From Terriglobia bacterium (GTDB taxonomy: Bacteria > Acidobacteriota > Vicinamibacteria > Vicinamibacterales > CAVVIG01), in contig JAIQFX010000013.1 in the NCBI GenBank assembly GCA_020073005.1, forward strand, positions 56,584 to 120,583: a stretch of DNA of 64,000 nucleotides, given 5' to 3'. Positions 9,103 through 16,941 of the stretch are shown here, piece after piece. The notes under the pieces were generated by a model. It searched no databases. It was given only the letters and a program-made list of their open reading frames with translations, and had not been told where the DNA came from. Within the stretch, counting starts at the first letter, position 1. Every line of letters begins with the position of its first letter. A program made the position numbers and the translations under genes.

Positions 9103-9407
9103 TGAGTGTTAAAGGTCAACTCAGCGCAAGCCGCGATTTCCTGATGGTCGGTATGCGCGCGGCCGAGCGTGGCACGCGCAACGAAGACGCCACCAAAGTA
9201 CTGCGCGCCTGCCTGGATCTCGTCGAAACCCTGGTCCGCCAGTCCGAGAAGATCACTCCGTCCGATGTCGAGACCACCCTGGGCGTCCTGACGAAGGCCT
9301 CCAGCGAAGTCGACGACGAGACCTCGGCGACGACGGCCGTGGTTTCCGCCATTCGCAACGCGATCGGTCGCCTGCAGAGCCTCCGGACCGAAATGACCAC
9401 GAAGTAG
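9102..9407 (+). CDS. conserved-looking small helical protein, unknown function
   Basis: The gene encodes 101 residues starting [24 protein letters not shown]. It is predicted mostly helical with heptad-like hydrophobic spacing (LRACLDLVETLVRQ, VVSAIRNAIGRLQSL) and no Cys, signal peptide or membrane segment. The ATG overlaps the ribBA stop (TGATG), so it is very likely translated. I do not recognise the family. In many genomes ribH and nusB occupy this place after ribBA; this protein resembles neither. Confidence 0.7.
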   Translation: MSVKGQLSASRDFLMVGMRAAERGTRNEDATKVLRACLDLVETLVRQSEKITPSDVETTLGVLTKASSEVDDETSATTAVVSAIRNAIGRLQSLRTEMTTK

Positions 9408-9431
9408 GCGCCACCCGCGGCGCCAGTTCGA

Positions 9432-9461
9432 TTGACAGTCCACCGATCTATCCCATACGAT
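9432..9461 (+). promoter_or_regulatory. sigma-70 promoter for the ffh-rpsP-trmD-rplS operon
   Basis: A perfect TTGACA -35 box (9432-9437) is followed after 18 bases by TACGAT (9456-9461) as -10. The site lies 38 bases before the ffh ATG in a 91-base intergenic gap. This is one of the two strongest promoters in the window. Confidence 0.8.
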
Positions 9462-9498
9462 AAGGGTTTGCGGTAGAGCACGTTAGCGCGGTCTGTCC

Positions 9499-10860
9499 AT
9501 GTTCGAGTCGCTCAGCACACGCCTGCAGGACGTCTTCAAGACCCTCCGCGGCGAGTCGCGGCTGACGCCCGAGAACATCGAAGCCGCGCTGCGCGAGATT
9601 CGCCTCGCGTTGCTCGAAGCCGACGTCAATTTCAAGGTCGTCAAGGCGTTCGTCGACCGCGTGCGCGACAAGGCGATGGACCAGTCGGTCCTGCGCAGCC
9701 TGTCGCCGTCGCAGCAGGTCGTCAAGATCGTCCGCGACGAGATGGTGGCCCTCTTCGGCGATGCGAAGGGCGGTCTCCAGACGACGAATCAACGCCCGCG
9801 CGTGGTCCTGTTGCTGGGCCTGCAGGGCGCGGGCAAGACGACGACGGCGGGGAAGCTCGGAACGTGGCTGGTGAAGCAGGGCCGGCACCCGTTGCTGGTG
9901 TCGACCGACGTCAAGCGGCCCGCGGCGATTCAGCAGCTGAACGTCGTCGGCCAGAAGGCATCGATTCGCGTGCACGATCCGGCGGGCCAAATGGATCCCG
10001 TCGCGCGCGCGAAGGGCGCGGTCGCCGAAGCGGCGACCCTCGGGTTCGACACGGTCATCGTCGATACGGCAGGCCGCCTGCACATCGACGACGACCTGAT
10101 GGACGAGCTGGTCGCGATCAAGGGCGTGACGCAGCCGTCCGATCTGCTCTACGTCGCCGACGCGATGACGGGGCAGGACGCGATCAAGAGCGCCGGCGAG
10201 TTCAACCGGCGCGTGGGCGTGACCGGCGTCGTGCTGACGAAGCTCGACGGCGACGCGCGCGGCGGCGCGGCGCTTTCGGTGGTGTCGGTCGTCGGCGTGC
10301 CGATCGCGTTCGTGGGCAGCGGCGAGCGGCTCGAGGATCTGGAGCCGTTCCATCCCGAGCGCGTCGTCTCGCGCGTGCTGGGGATGGGCGACGTGCTGTC
10401 GCTCATCGAGCGGGCCGAAGCGGTCGTCGACGTCGAGGACGCGCAGCGGCTCGAGCAGAAGCTTCGGGCGAACGAATTCACGCTCGAGGATTTTCGCGAT
10501 CAGCTGCGGACGATCCGGAAGATGGGACCGCTCGAGCAGATCATGGGGATGCTGCCCGGCATGGGCAACCTCAAGGCGCTGGCGGAGAACAAGCCGGACG
10601 AGAAACAACTCGGGCGCGTGGAAGCGATCATCGGGTCGATGACGCCCGAGGAGCGGCGGAAGCAGCACATCATCAACGGCAGCCGGCGCAAGCGCATCGC
10701 GAAGGGCAGCGGGACGTCGGTGGAAGAAGTGAATCGGCTGCTGAAGCAGTTCGTGCAGATGCAGAAGATGATGAAGCAGCTCGGCGGCATGGCCGGGCTG
10801 GCCGGCGGCGGCAAGAACGCGCGCCGTCAGGCAATGCAGATGCTGCGCAACCGCCGTTAG
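9499..10860 (+). CDS. ffh: signal recognition particle protein Ffh
   Basis: Ffh is the SRP54 GTPase that binds 4.5S RNA and signal sequences. The 453-residue product has the N domain (FESLSTRLQDVFKTLRG), the G domain with GLQGAGKTTTAGKLG, DTAGRLHID and TKLDGDARGG, and a Met-rich M domain (about 300-450) with GSRRKRIAKGSG and repeated QMQKMMKQLGGM. Length and order are normal. It leads a translation-related operon transcribed from the promoter at 9432. The receptor ftsY is just upstream. Confidence 0.96.
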   Translation: MFESLSTRLQDVFKTLRGESRLTPENIEAALREIRLALLEADVNFKVVKAFVDRVRDKAMDQSVLRSLSPSQQVVKIVRDEMVALFGDAKGGLQTTNQRPRVVLLLGLQGAGKTTTAGKLGTWLVKQGRHPLLVSTDVKRPAAIQQLNVVGQKASIRVHDPAGQMDPVARAKGAVAEAATLGFDTVIVDTAGRLHIDDDLMDELVAIKGVTQPSDLLYVADAMTGQDAIKSAGEFNRRVGVTGVVLTKLDGDARGGAALSVVSVVGVPIAFVGSGERLEDLEPFHPERVVSRVLGMGDVLSLIERAEAVVDVEDAQRLEQKLRANEFTLEDFRDQLRTIRKMGPLEQIMGMLPGMGNLKALAENKPDEKQLGRVEAIIGSMTPEERRKQHIINGSRRKRIAKGSGTSVEEVNRLLKQFVQMQKMMKQLGGMAGLAGGGKNARRQAMQMLRNRR

Positions 10861-10935
10861 ACGGCGGGCTCGAAGACATCGCGCAGCGAAACAGGCGTCC
10901 GGGTTCGAGCCCTGGAGGCTGATCAGGAGAGTCAG

Positions 10936-11214
10936 ATGGTCGCGATCCGTTTGCGCCGCGCAGGTTCCAAGAAACGTCCGTTCTTCCGCGTCGTGGTGAC
11001 CGATTCGCGTGCGGCCCGCGACAGCTCCTTCGTCGAAATCCTCGGCCACTACAACCCGCGCACCAAGCCCGCGATCGTCCAGGTCGATCGGGAGCGCGTG
11101 GACTTCTGGCTGAAGAAGGGCGCGCAGCCGTCGGACTCGGTCCGCACGCTGATCGCCCGGCATCTGACGCCCGCGCCGGTCGCCTCGGCGGCCGCGGCCG
11201 TCGAGGCCAAGTGA
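10936..11214 (+). CDS. rpsP: 30S ribosomal protein S16
   Basis: S16 binds 16S rRNA during 30S assembly. The 92-residue sequence begins MVAIRLRRAGSKKRPFFRVVV and contains LGHYNPRTKPAIVQVDRERVDFWLKKGAQPSD, both family signatures (the second shown across positions 38-69). An Ala-rich tail of about 15 residues follows. The order ffh-rpsP-khpA-rimM-trmD-rplS is widely conserved in bacteria. The 75 bases before it hold a tRNA T-arm-like hairpin of unclear meaning. Confidence 0.96.
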   Translation: MVAIRLRRAGSKKRPFFRVVVTDSRAARDSSFVEILGHYNPRTKPAIVQVDRERVDFWLKKGAQPSDSVRTLIARHLTPAPVASAAAAVEAK

Positions 11215-11474
11215 GTCCTGAGGGCGCCGCGACCGGCGTGTGTGCCGTCGTCGAGGTGCTGGCCAAGGCCCTCACCGATCGCCCGGACGTCGTGCGAGTC
11301 ACCGAGTCGAAGCACAAGGACGTGACGCTCATCGAGCTGTTCGTCTCGCGCGACGACGTCGGCAAGCTGGTCGGGCGGCAGGGCCGCACGGTGGCGGCGC
11401 TGCGCACGCTGGCGTCGACGGCGGGCGAGCGCGAAGGGAAGACCGTGACGCTGGAGATTCGGGAGAGCCGGTGA
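11211..11474 (+). CDS. khpA: KH-domain RNA-binding protein KhpA
   Basis: The 87-residue protein is a single KH domain with the invariant loop GKLVGRQGRTVAALRTL (residues about 50-66). KhpA proteins bind RNA and are often encoded between rpsP and rimM, as here. GTG at 11211 overlaps the rpsP stop (GTGA), and its own TGA overlaps the rimM GTG. The N-terminal 10 residues are variable. Confidence 0.92.
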   Translation: MSPEGAATGVCAVVEVLAKALTDRPDVVRVTESKHKDVTLIELFVSRDDVGKLVGRQGRTVAALRTLASTAGEREGKTVTLEIRESR

Positions 11475-11998
11475 ATTGGGACGCGATGGCCGTGGTCGGG
11501 CGGATCGCCCGCGCACACGGCAATCGCGGCGAGGTGATCGTCAACCTCGAGACCGATTTCCCGCAGGACAGATTTCGGCCCGGCGCCGAAGTGTTCATCG
11601 AGCGGCGCGGCGTGGTCGAAGCGCTGCGGCTGGCGAGGGTCAGGTTTCAGCACGAACGGCCGGTGCTCGCGATCGAAGGCGTCGAGACGATGAACGACGC
11701 CGAAGCGCTGGCGGGATTTGAACTGCGCGTGCCGGTCGATCGGCTGGCGGCGCTGCCGGCGGGCACGTTCTACCGGCACGAACTGATTGGGTGCCGCGTG
11801 GAAACAGGATCGGGCGCGGCGGTCGGCGTCGTGAAGGATGTCGAAGGCACGGTTGGCGGCAGCCGGTTGATCGTGGACGGCGGATCGCGCGGCGAGATCC
11901 TGATTCCGCTGGCTGCCGAGATTTGCAGGGCGATCGACATCGCCGGGCAGCGCATCGTCATCGAGCCGCCGGAGGGTCTGCTGGAGCTGAACGCGTGA
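11471..11998 (+). CDS. rimM: ribosome maturation factor RimM
   Basis: RimM assists maturation of the 30S head and binds S19. The 175-residue protein has the RimM N-terminal barrel (VVGRIARAHGNRGEVIV) and a C-terminal PRC barrel (FYRHELIGCRVETGSG and GEILIPLAAEIC). GTG at 11471 overlaps the khpA stop (GTGA); ATG at 11486 (MAVVGRI) is a possible alternative. The gene is followed directly by trmD with another GTGA overlap. Confidence 0.94.
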   Translation: MNWDAMAVVGRIARAHGNRGEVIVNLETDFPQDRFRPGAEVFIERRGVVEALRLARVRFQHERPVLAIEGVETMNDAEALAGFELRVPVDRLAALPAGTFYRHELIGCRVETGSGAAVGVVKDVEGTVGGSRLIVDGGSRGEILIPLAAEICRAIDIAGQRIVIEPPEGLLELNA

Positions 11999-12789
11999 CG
12001 TTCGACATCGTCACGATCTTTCCGGCGATGATCGAGCAGCCGCTGGCCGCGGGCGTGCTGGGGCGCGCGATCGAGCGTGGGCTTCTGACCGTGAAGGTCC
12101 GCGATCTGCGCGACTTCACGACGGACCGGCACCGGGTGGTCGACGATGTGCCGTACGGCGGCGGACCGGGGATGGTGCTGAAGCCCGATCCGATCTTCCG
12201 CGCGCTCGACGCGATCGAAGCGGAACGCGGACGGCCGTCGGCCGTGATTCTGACGTCGCCGCAGGGCGCGCGGTTCACGCAGGCGGACGCGAAGCGGTTG
12301 AGCCGCGTGGAGACGATCGTCGTGCTGTGCGGGCGCTACGAGGGCGTGGACGAGCGGGTGCGCGAGCGGGTGACTGAAGAAGTCTCGATCGGCGACTACG
12401 TGCTGACGGGCGGCGAACTGCCGGCGCTGGTGATTCTGGACGCGGTCGCGCGGTACGTGCCGGGGGTGGTCGGCGACGAAGACTCGGTGACGCACGATTC
12501 GTTCAGCCGCGGGCTGCTGGATTTCCCGCAGTTCACGCGGCCGCCGGTGATTCGTAGCGCGAGGCTTTCAGCCGAGCCTGACAGCGAGCGGGAGCTGACG
12601 GTTCCGGACGTCTTGCTGTCCGGCAACCACGCGGAGATCCGGCGCTGGCGGAAACGCGAGGCGCTGAGACGAACGCTCGAGCGGCGGCCGGATCTATTGG
12701 CCGGCGCGAAACTGGACGAAGAAGAAGTCGAGATCCTGCGCGCACTGCAGGATGACCGAATGGCCGGAACGCAGAAAGTGGGGGAGTGA
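11995..12789 (+). CDS. trmD: tRNA (guanine-N1)-methyltransferase TrmD, with an internal insertion
   Basis: TrmD methylates G37 of tRNAs. The SPOUT knot motifs are present: [25 protein letters not shown] and [21 protein letters not shown] at 11995 overlaps rimM. Oddity: between FTRPP and [16 protein letters not shown] the family normally has about 7 residues, but this protein has about 19. The extra residues (about 187-199, bases 12553-12590) are encoded by a REP-like palindrome read in frame. The rest looks normal, so the enzyme is probably functional with an enlarged interdomain linker. Confidence 0.95.
   Translation: MTFDIVTIFPAMIEQPLAAGVLGRAIERGLLTVKVRDLRDFTTDRHRVVDDVPYGGGPGMVLKPDPIFRALDAIEAERGRPSAVILTSPQGARFTQADAKRLSRVETIVVLCGRYEGVDERVRERVTEEVSIGDYVLTGGELPALVILDAVARYVPGVVGDEDSVTHDSFSRGLLDFPQFTRPPVIRSARLSAEPDSERELTVPDVLLSGNHAEIRRWRKREALRRTLERRPDLLAGAKLDEEEVEILRALQDDRMAGTQKVGE
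12553..12582 (+). repeat. REP-like palindrome inserted in frame within trmD
   Basis: The sequence GTAGCGCGAGGCTTTCAGCC followed by GAGC matches two intergenic copies at 29952 and 60055. The stem bases are swapped in a compensatory way (GGC-TTTCA-GCC here, GCC-TTTCA-GGC there), which argues that the hairpin is maintained. GTAG followed by a palindrome is the classical layout of REP elements recognised by RAYT transposases. Confidence 0.65.
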
Positions 12790-13136
12790 TGGGCGCGATT
12801 GAGCTGGTGGAACAATCACAGCTGGCCGAACGGCCGGCGATGCGGTCGGGCGACACGGTCCGCGTGCACGTGAAGGTGCGCGAGGGCGACAAGGAACGCA
12901 TTCAGGTCTTCGAGGGCGTCGTGATCGGCGTGCACCGGGGCGGCACGCGCGCCTCGTTCACGGTGCGCAAGGTGTCGTTCGGCCAGGGGGTCGAGCGCAT
13001 CTTCCCGCTGCACTCGCCGACGATCCAGAAGGTCGAGGTCACCCGATCGGCCAAGGTCCGGCGCGCGAAGCTGTACTACCTGCGCGACCTCAAGGGCAAG
13101 GCCGCAAGGATGCGGGAAGGTCAAAAGGCAGAATAA
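12789..13136 (+). CDS. rplS: 50S ribosomal protein L19
   Basis: L19 sits at the 30S-50S interface. The 115-residue protein contains [20 protein letters not shown] and [18 protein letters not shown], then [18 protein letters not shown], all family signatures. The ATG at 12789 overlaps the trmD stop (TGATG). It is the usual last gene of the rpsP-rimM-trmD operon, and rnhB follows after 15 bases. Confidence 0.96.
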   Translation: MGAIELVEQSQLAERPAMRSGDTVRVHVKVREGDKERIQVFEGVVIGVHRGGTRASFTVRKVSFGQGVERIFPLHSPTIQKVEVTRSAKVRRAKLYYLRDLKGKAARMREGQKAE

Positions 13137-13151
13137 CTTCTCCGTTCTTTT

Positions 13152-13772
13152 ATGCGCGTGTCGGCGATGCGCACGCTGGAGAACGCGCTGCGCCGCGTCG
13201 GGTTCGTGCACGTGGCCGGCGTGGACGAAGTGGGTCGGGGCTGTCTGGCTGGTCCGGTGGTGGCGGGCGCCGTCATCCTGCACCCGGACCGGCACATTCC
13301 CGGCGTCTGCGACTCGAAGCTCGTGCCGGCCGCGGAGCGCGAGCGTCTCTACGACGAGATCGCGCGCGACGCCGTGGCGTGGGCCGTGGCCGCGGCGGAT
13401 CCGTCCGAAATCGATCGCATCAACATTCACCAGGCGTCGCTGCGCGCGATGCAGCGCGCGATTCTCCAGCTGGCGCCGCTCCCGGACATCGTCCTCGTCG
13501 ACGCGTTCCGCGTGCCGGATCTCCCGATGGCGCAGCGCGGCGTCATCCACGGCGACCGGCGGTGCGCCGCGATTGCGGCGGCGTCCATCATGGCCAAAGT
13601 GACGCGCGATCGCCTGATGATCGCGCTGCACGAACGCGATCCGCGCTACGGATTCGATCGCCATAAGGGGTATGCCACGGCGGAGCATCTCGCCGCCGTC
13701 GCGCGTTTCGGGTACTCGGAGATTCACCGCCGCTCGTTCCGCCCTCCGACGCTGTTTGATACGATTGACTAG
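13152..13772 (+). CDS. rnhB: ribonuclease HII
   Basis: RNase HII removes ribonucleotides from DNA. The 206-residue protein has the acidic catalytic residues in AGVDEVGRGCLAGPVVAGAV (Asp-Glu pair), VLVDAFRVPD and AAASIMAKVTRDRLM, and the RHKGYATAEH motif. The ATG at 13152 gives an N-terminus slightly longer than the core. Position after rplS is a common arrangement. The TAG is 5 bases before the next GTG. Confidence 0.94.
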   Translation: MRVSAMRTLENALRRVGFVHVAGVDEVGRGCLAGPVVAGAVILHPDRHIPGVCDSKLVPAAERERLYDEIARDAVAWAVAAADPSEIDRINIHQASLRAMQRAILQLAPLPDIVLVDAFRVPDLPMAQRGVIHGDRRCAAIAAASIMAKVTRDRLMIALHERDPRYGFDRHKGYATAEHLAAVARFGYSEIHRRSFRPPTLFDTID

Positions 13773-13777
13773 TACAC

Positions 13778-15982
13778 GTGCCTATTGACCGCGCCGAGGT
13801 GCTGCGCAACGCGGAGAAGCTGATCCGGCAGGGCAAGCTGGACGCCGGCATCGCGGAATACGTTCGCCTCGTCGAGGACGCGCCGCACGACTGGAACATC
13901 AAGAACACGCTCGGCGACCTGTACTCGCGCGCGGGCAAGATCGATCAGGCCATCGAGCAGTACATCGAGATCGCGAACAGCCTGAATGAAGAAGGCTCGA
14001 TCCAGAAGGCCGGCGCGATCTTCAAGAAGATCCTCAAGCTGAAGCCGGACCACGAGCACACGCTCGTGCAGCTCGCCGACATCCTGGGCAGCCAGAAGCT
14101 CTACGCGGACGCCCGCGCCCACCTGAACACGCTCCACGACATCCGGCAGAGCCGCGGCGACGTCCGCGGCGCCGCGCAGGCCCGTATCCGTCTCGGATCG
14201 CTCGATCCGGACGACTACGAGGGGCGGATGATGGCGGTCAGCGCGCGCATCGAGATCGGCGACGTCGGCGGCGCGATGAGCGATCTGAAGGAGATCGCGA
14301 GCGAGCTGGCCGAGAAGGGCCGACACGCGGACGCGATCGAAGCGCTGCGCGAAGCCGCCAAGCTCAACGCCGAAGACGAGGAGATTCGCGAGAAGCTGAT
14401 GGACGTCTACCTGGCGTCCGGCGACCTGGCGCGCGCCCGCGAGTGCGCCACGACCGTCGAGCAGTTCCGGATGATCGCCGCCGCGCACGAGGCGCAGGGG
14501 CAGCCGGACGAGGCGCTCGAGACGCTGCGCCAGGCGGCGGCGGTCAACCCCGGCGACACGGACCTGGCGGCGCAGCTCGCGCGCGCCTTCATGGCGAAGG
14601 GCGACGTCGCGACCGCCGCGCAGTACCTCACGCGCGAGACGGCCGGCGACGACACGGAGCTCCTGATGACCGTCGCCGACATCCAGCTCCGCGGCGAGCG
14701 GCCGGACGAGGGGCTGGCGATCGTGCGGCAGGTCTTCGAAAAAGATCCGTCGCGTCACGATCAGATCGCGCTCCTCGGCTGGACCGTCGCCGAGCAGAAG
14801 CCCGAGGCCGGCTTCGGCGTCGTGCAGATGGTGGCCGACGACTCCGTGGCGCACGCCGATTGGCCGGCGGCGGCGGCGGTCCTGCAGGAATTCGTGACGC
14901 GCGTGCCGAACCACATTCCGGCGCTGATGCGGCTGGTCGAGATCTGCGTCGACGGCGGGCTCGAAGCGACGATGTACAGCGCGCAGGCGCATCTGGCCGA
15001 CGCGTACATCGCGGCCGGCGCCGCGACGGAAGCGCGGTTCATCGCCGAGGATCTCGTCGCGCGCGAGCCGTGGGACAAGGCGAACATCGAGCGCTTCCGC
15101 CGATCGCTCGAGCTGCTCGGCGAGCCCGATCCGGACGCGCTGATTGCGGCGCGGCTGAGCGGCGAGTCGCCGTTCACCAGCACGGACCTGTCGCAGGGAC
15201 TCGGCGATCTCAACACGCCCGACGAGCCGGCCGTGGATACGACGTCCGCGCTCCCGGAGCCCGAGGTGATCTCGGCGTTCGATCCGGAGGTGATCCAGGC
15301 GATGGAGGCGGCGGGAGCGGCGGTGGCTCCCGCGCCCAGGCGCGCCGGCGAAGGCAAACAGTTCGCGTTGAGCGCCAACGCGATCGACCTCGAGAGCATC
15401 CTCGGCGGCGCCGACGAGATCGACGCGCCGGCCGCGAAGCCCGCAAAGGCGCACGCGAAGTCGTCGGACGTCGAGGTCGATCTGAGCGTCGTGCTCGACG
15501 GCGGCAAGGCCGCCGCGCCCAAGCCCGCGGCCAAGGCCGAGAGCGTCGATCTGGACAGCGCGTTCAGCACCATCCGCGACAAGGCGCAGAAGCGGTCCGG
15601 GCTGGACGAGGCGGAGAAGGAATACAAGCGCGGCCTGGCCCTGCGCGACGCCGGCGACATCGACGGCTGCATTCAGGCGCTCGAGAAGGCCTCGCGCGCG
15701 CCGAAGCTGCGATTCGGCACGGCGCGGCTGATCGCGCGGCTCTATCGCGACAAGAACGACCTGCCGCAGATGGTCAGCTGGCTCGAGCGCGCCACGCAGG
15801 CGCCCGCGCCGACCGAGGACGATGCGCGCCAGGTGATGCTGGATCTCGCCGACGGTCTCGAGAAGATGGGAGAAGTCGCGCGCGCGCTCGCGGTCTGTCT
15901 CGAACTGCAGGCGGACGCCGGCGATTTCAAGGACGTCGCGGCGCGCGTCGACCGGCTGTCCAAAGTCCAGGCGGGGGGGTAG
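13778..15982 (+). CDS. large tetratricopeptide-repeat protein
   Basis: The 734-residue protein starts at GTG 13778 (VPIDRAEVLRNAEKLIRQGK). It is built of TPR-like helical pairs over about residues 10-470 and again about 610-730, for example IAEYVRLVEDAPHDWNIKNTLGDLY and DAIEALREAAKLNAEDEEIREKL, cited by position 28 and 187. A low-complexity Ala/Pro/Glu linker (about 475-610) separates them. No signal peptide is evident, so it is probably a cytoplasmic scaffold. A partner cannot be named from sequence. A seven-G run precedes the TAG stop. Confidence 0.85.
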   Translation: MPIDRAEVLRNAEKLIRQGKLDAGIAEYVRLVEDAPHDWNIKNTLGDLYSRAGKIDQAIEQYIEIANSLNEEGSIQKAGAIFKKILKLKPDHEHTLVQLADILGSQKLYADARAHLNTLHDIRQSRGDVRGAAQARIRLGSLDPDDYEGRMMAVSARIEIGDVGGAMSDLKEIASELAEKGRHADAIEALREAAKLNAEDEEIREKLMDVYLASGDLARARECATTVEQFRMIAAAHEAQGQPDEALETLRQAAAVNPGDTDLAAQLARAFMAKGDVATAAQYLTRETAGDDTELLMTVADIQLRGERPDEGLAIVRQVFEKDPSRHDQIALLGWTVAEQKPEAGFGVVQMVADDSVAHADWPAAAAVLQEFVTRVPNHIPALMRLVEICVDGGLEATMYSAQAHLADAYIAAGAATEARFIAEDLVAREPWDKANIERFRRSLELLGEPDPDALIAARLSGESPFTSTDLSQGLGDLNTPDEPAVDTTSALPEPEVISAFDPEVIQAMEAAGAAVAPAPRRAGEGKQFALSANAIDLESILGGADEIDAPAAKPAKAHAKSSDVEVDLSVVLDGGKAAAPKPAAKAESVDLDSAFSTIRDKAQKRSGLDEAEKEYKRGLALRDAGDIDGCIQALEKASRAPKLRFGTARLIARLYRDKNDLPQMVSWLERATQAPAPTEDDARQVMLDLADGLEKMGEVARALAVCLELQADAGDFKDVAARVDRLSKVQAGG

Positions 15983-15985
15983 GCC

Positions 15986-16252
15986 CTGATCCGCCGCTTC
16001 GTCTACATCGCGTTCTTCCTCGAAGTCGGCCTGCTGCTCGTGGTCCTGCCGTGGTCCGGGTTCTGGGAGCGGAACTACTTCGCCGCCGCGTGGCCGCCGC
16101 TGCAGGCGCTGCTGTCCAACAACTATCTCAGGGGCGCCGTGACCGGCCTCGGCGTCGTCAATCTCGTCGCGGGCTTCGCCGATCTCGCGCTGCTGTTCGC
16201 CGCGCACGATCATCACGACTCGTCGTACCCGGACGGGGCCAGCCAGTCGTGA
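15986..16252 (+). CDS. small two-helix membrane protein (probable CTG start)
   Basis: The frame encodes about 88 residues with two hydrophobic segments (VYIAFFLEVGLLLVVLPW and GLGVVNLVAGFADLALLFAA) and a His/Asp tail. A GTG start at 16040 would cut the first helix in half, while the open frame runs back to a TAG at 15980 with no ATG, GTG or TTG. CTG at 15986, 3 bases after the preceding stop, is the best candidate. Function is unknown. The TGA overlaps the next GTG (GTGA). Confidence 0.6.
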   Translation: MIRRFVYIAFFLEVGLLLVVLPWSGFWERNYFAAAWPPLQALLSNNYLRGAVTGLGVVNLVAGFADLALLFAAHDHHDSSYPDGASQS

Positions 16253-16917
16253 AGGTCTGTCTCGTCACCGACCGGCGGCGTCTGGCCGGCGCCGACGCAC
16301 CGCCGGCCGAGGCGCGTCGCCGTCTGGCGTCGCAGGTTCATGACGCGGTCCAGGCAGGAGTCGATCTGATTCAGGTCCGCGAACGCGATCTGGCGGCCGC
16401 CGACCTGGCGACGCTCGTCACCGATCTCCTCGCCATGACGCGGGGTTCGGCGACGCGGCTCGTCGTCAACGATCGGCTGGACGTCGCGCTGGCGTGCGGC
16501 GCCGGCGGGGTCCACCTGCGCGGCGATTCGATCGCGCCCGCGGACGCGCGCCGACTGGCGCCCGCGGGATTTCTCGTCGGCCGCTCGGTGCACACACCGA
16601 ACGAGGCGAAGGATGCGGCCGGCGCCGACTATCTGATCGCCGGCGCCGTCTTCGCGACCGCGTCGAAGCCGGAGACGACCCGATGGCTCGGTCTCGACGG
16701 GTTGCGGGCGATCGTGCGGTCGGCGGGCGTGCCGGTCCTGGCGATCGGCGGCGTGACCGTCGATCGACTGGCCGAGATCGCGGCCACCGGCGCGGCCGGC
16801 ATCGCCGCGATCGGCATGTTCCAGCCGGCCGGAGACGCCTCGCGCGGGGGATCTTCGCTCGAAGATCTGGTCAGCCGCGTGCATCGGCGGTTTGACAGCC
16901 TCAGAGCGGCTCCCTAA
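16249..16917 (+). CDS. thiamine phosphate synthase / TenI family protein
   Basis: The 222-residue TIM-barrel protein has family motifs DLIQVRERDL, LVVNDRLDVAL, VGRSVHT and LAIGGVTVDRLAEI. The usual ThiE GVHLGQ-D segment is GVHLRGDS here, and YLIAGAVFATASKP replaces the TK-type phosphate-binding stretch. These features lean towards TenI (thiazole tautomerase-like) rather than ThiE, but I cannot separate them with confidence. A second and more ThiE-like paralogue lies at 55827. GTG at 16249 overlaps the small membrane gene. Confidence 0.8.
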   Translation: MKVCLVTDRRRLAGADAPPAEARRRLASQVHDAVQAGVDLIQVRERDLAAADLATLVTDLLAMTRGSATRLVVNDRLDVALACGAGGVHLRGDSIAPADARRLAPAGFLVGRSVHTPNEAKDAAGADYLIAGAVFATASKPETTRWLGLDGLRAIVRSAGVPVLAIGGVTVDRLAEIAATGAAGIAAIGMFQPAGDASRGGSSLEDLVSRVHRRFDSLRAAP

Positions 16918-16941
16918 CATAAGCGTCGGTTCGTCGTCCGC

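Noticed and set aside
13769..16216. 815-codon open frame on the minus strand
   Set aside because: It is the antisense shadow of the large TPR gene, with Arg/His-rich composition typical of reversed high-GC coding DNA and no domain. Many similar long antisense frames (1606-3453, 9448-11163, 38451-40283, 53968-55719, 56595-58160) were dropped for the same reason.
16040..16252. 70-residue version of the small membrane protein starting at GTG 16040
   Set aside because: It would begin in the middle of the first transmembrane helix. The longer CTG-initiated form is more credible.
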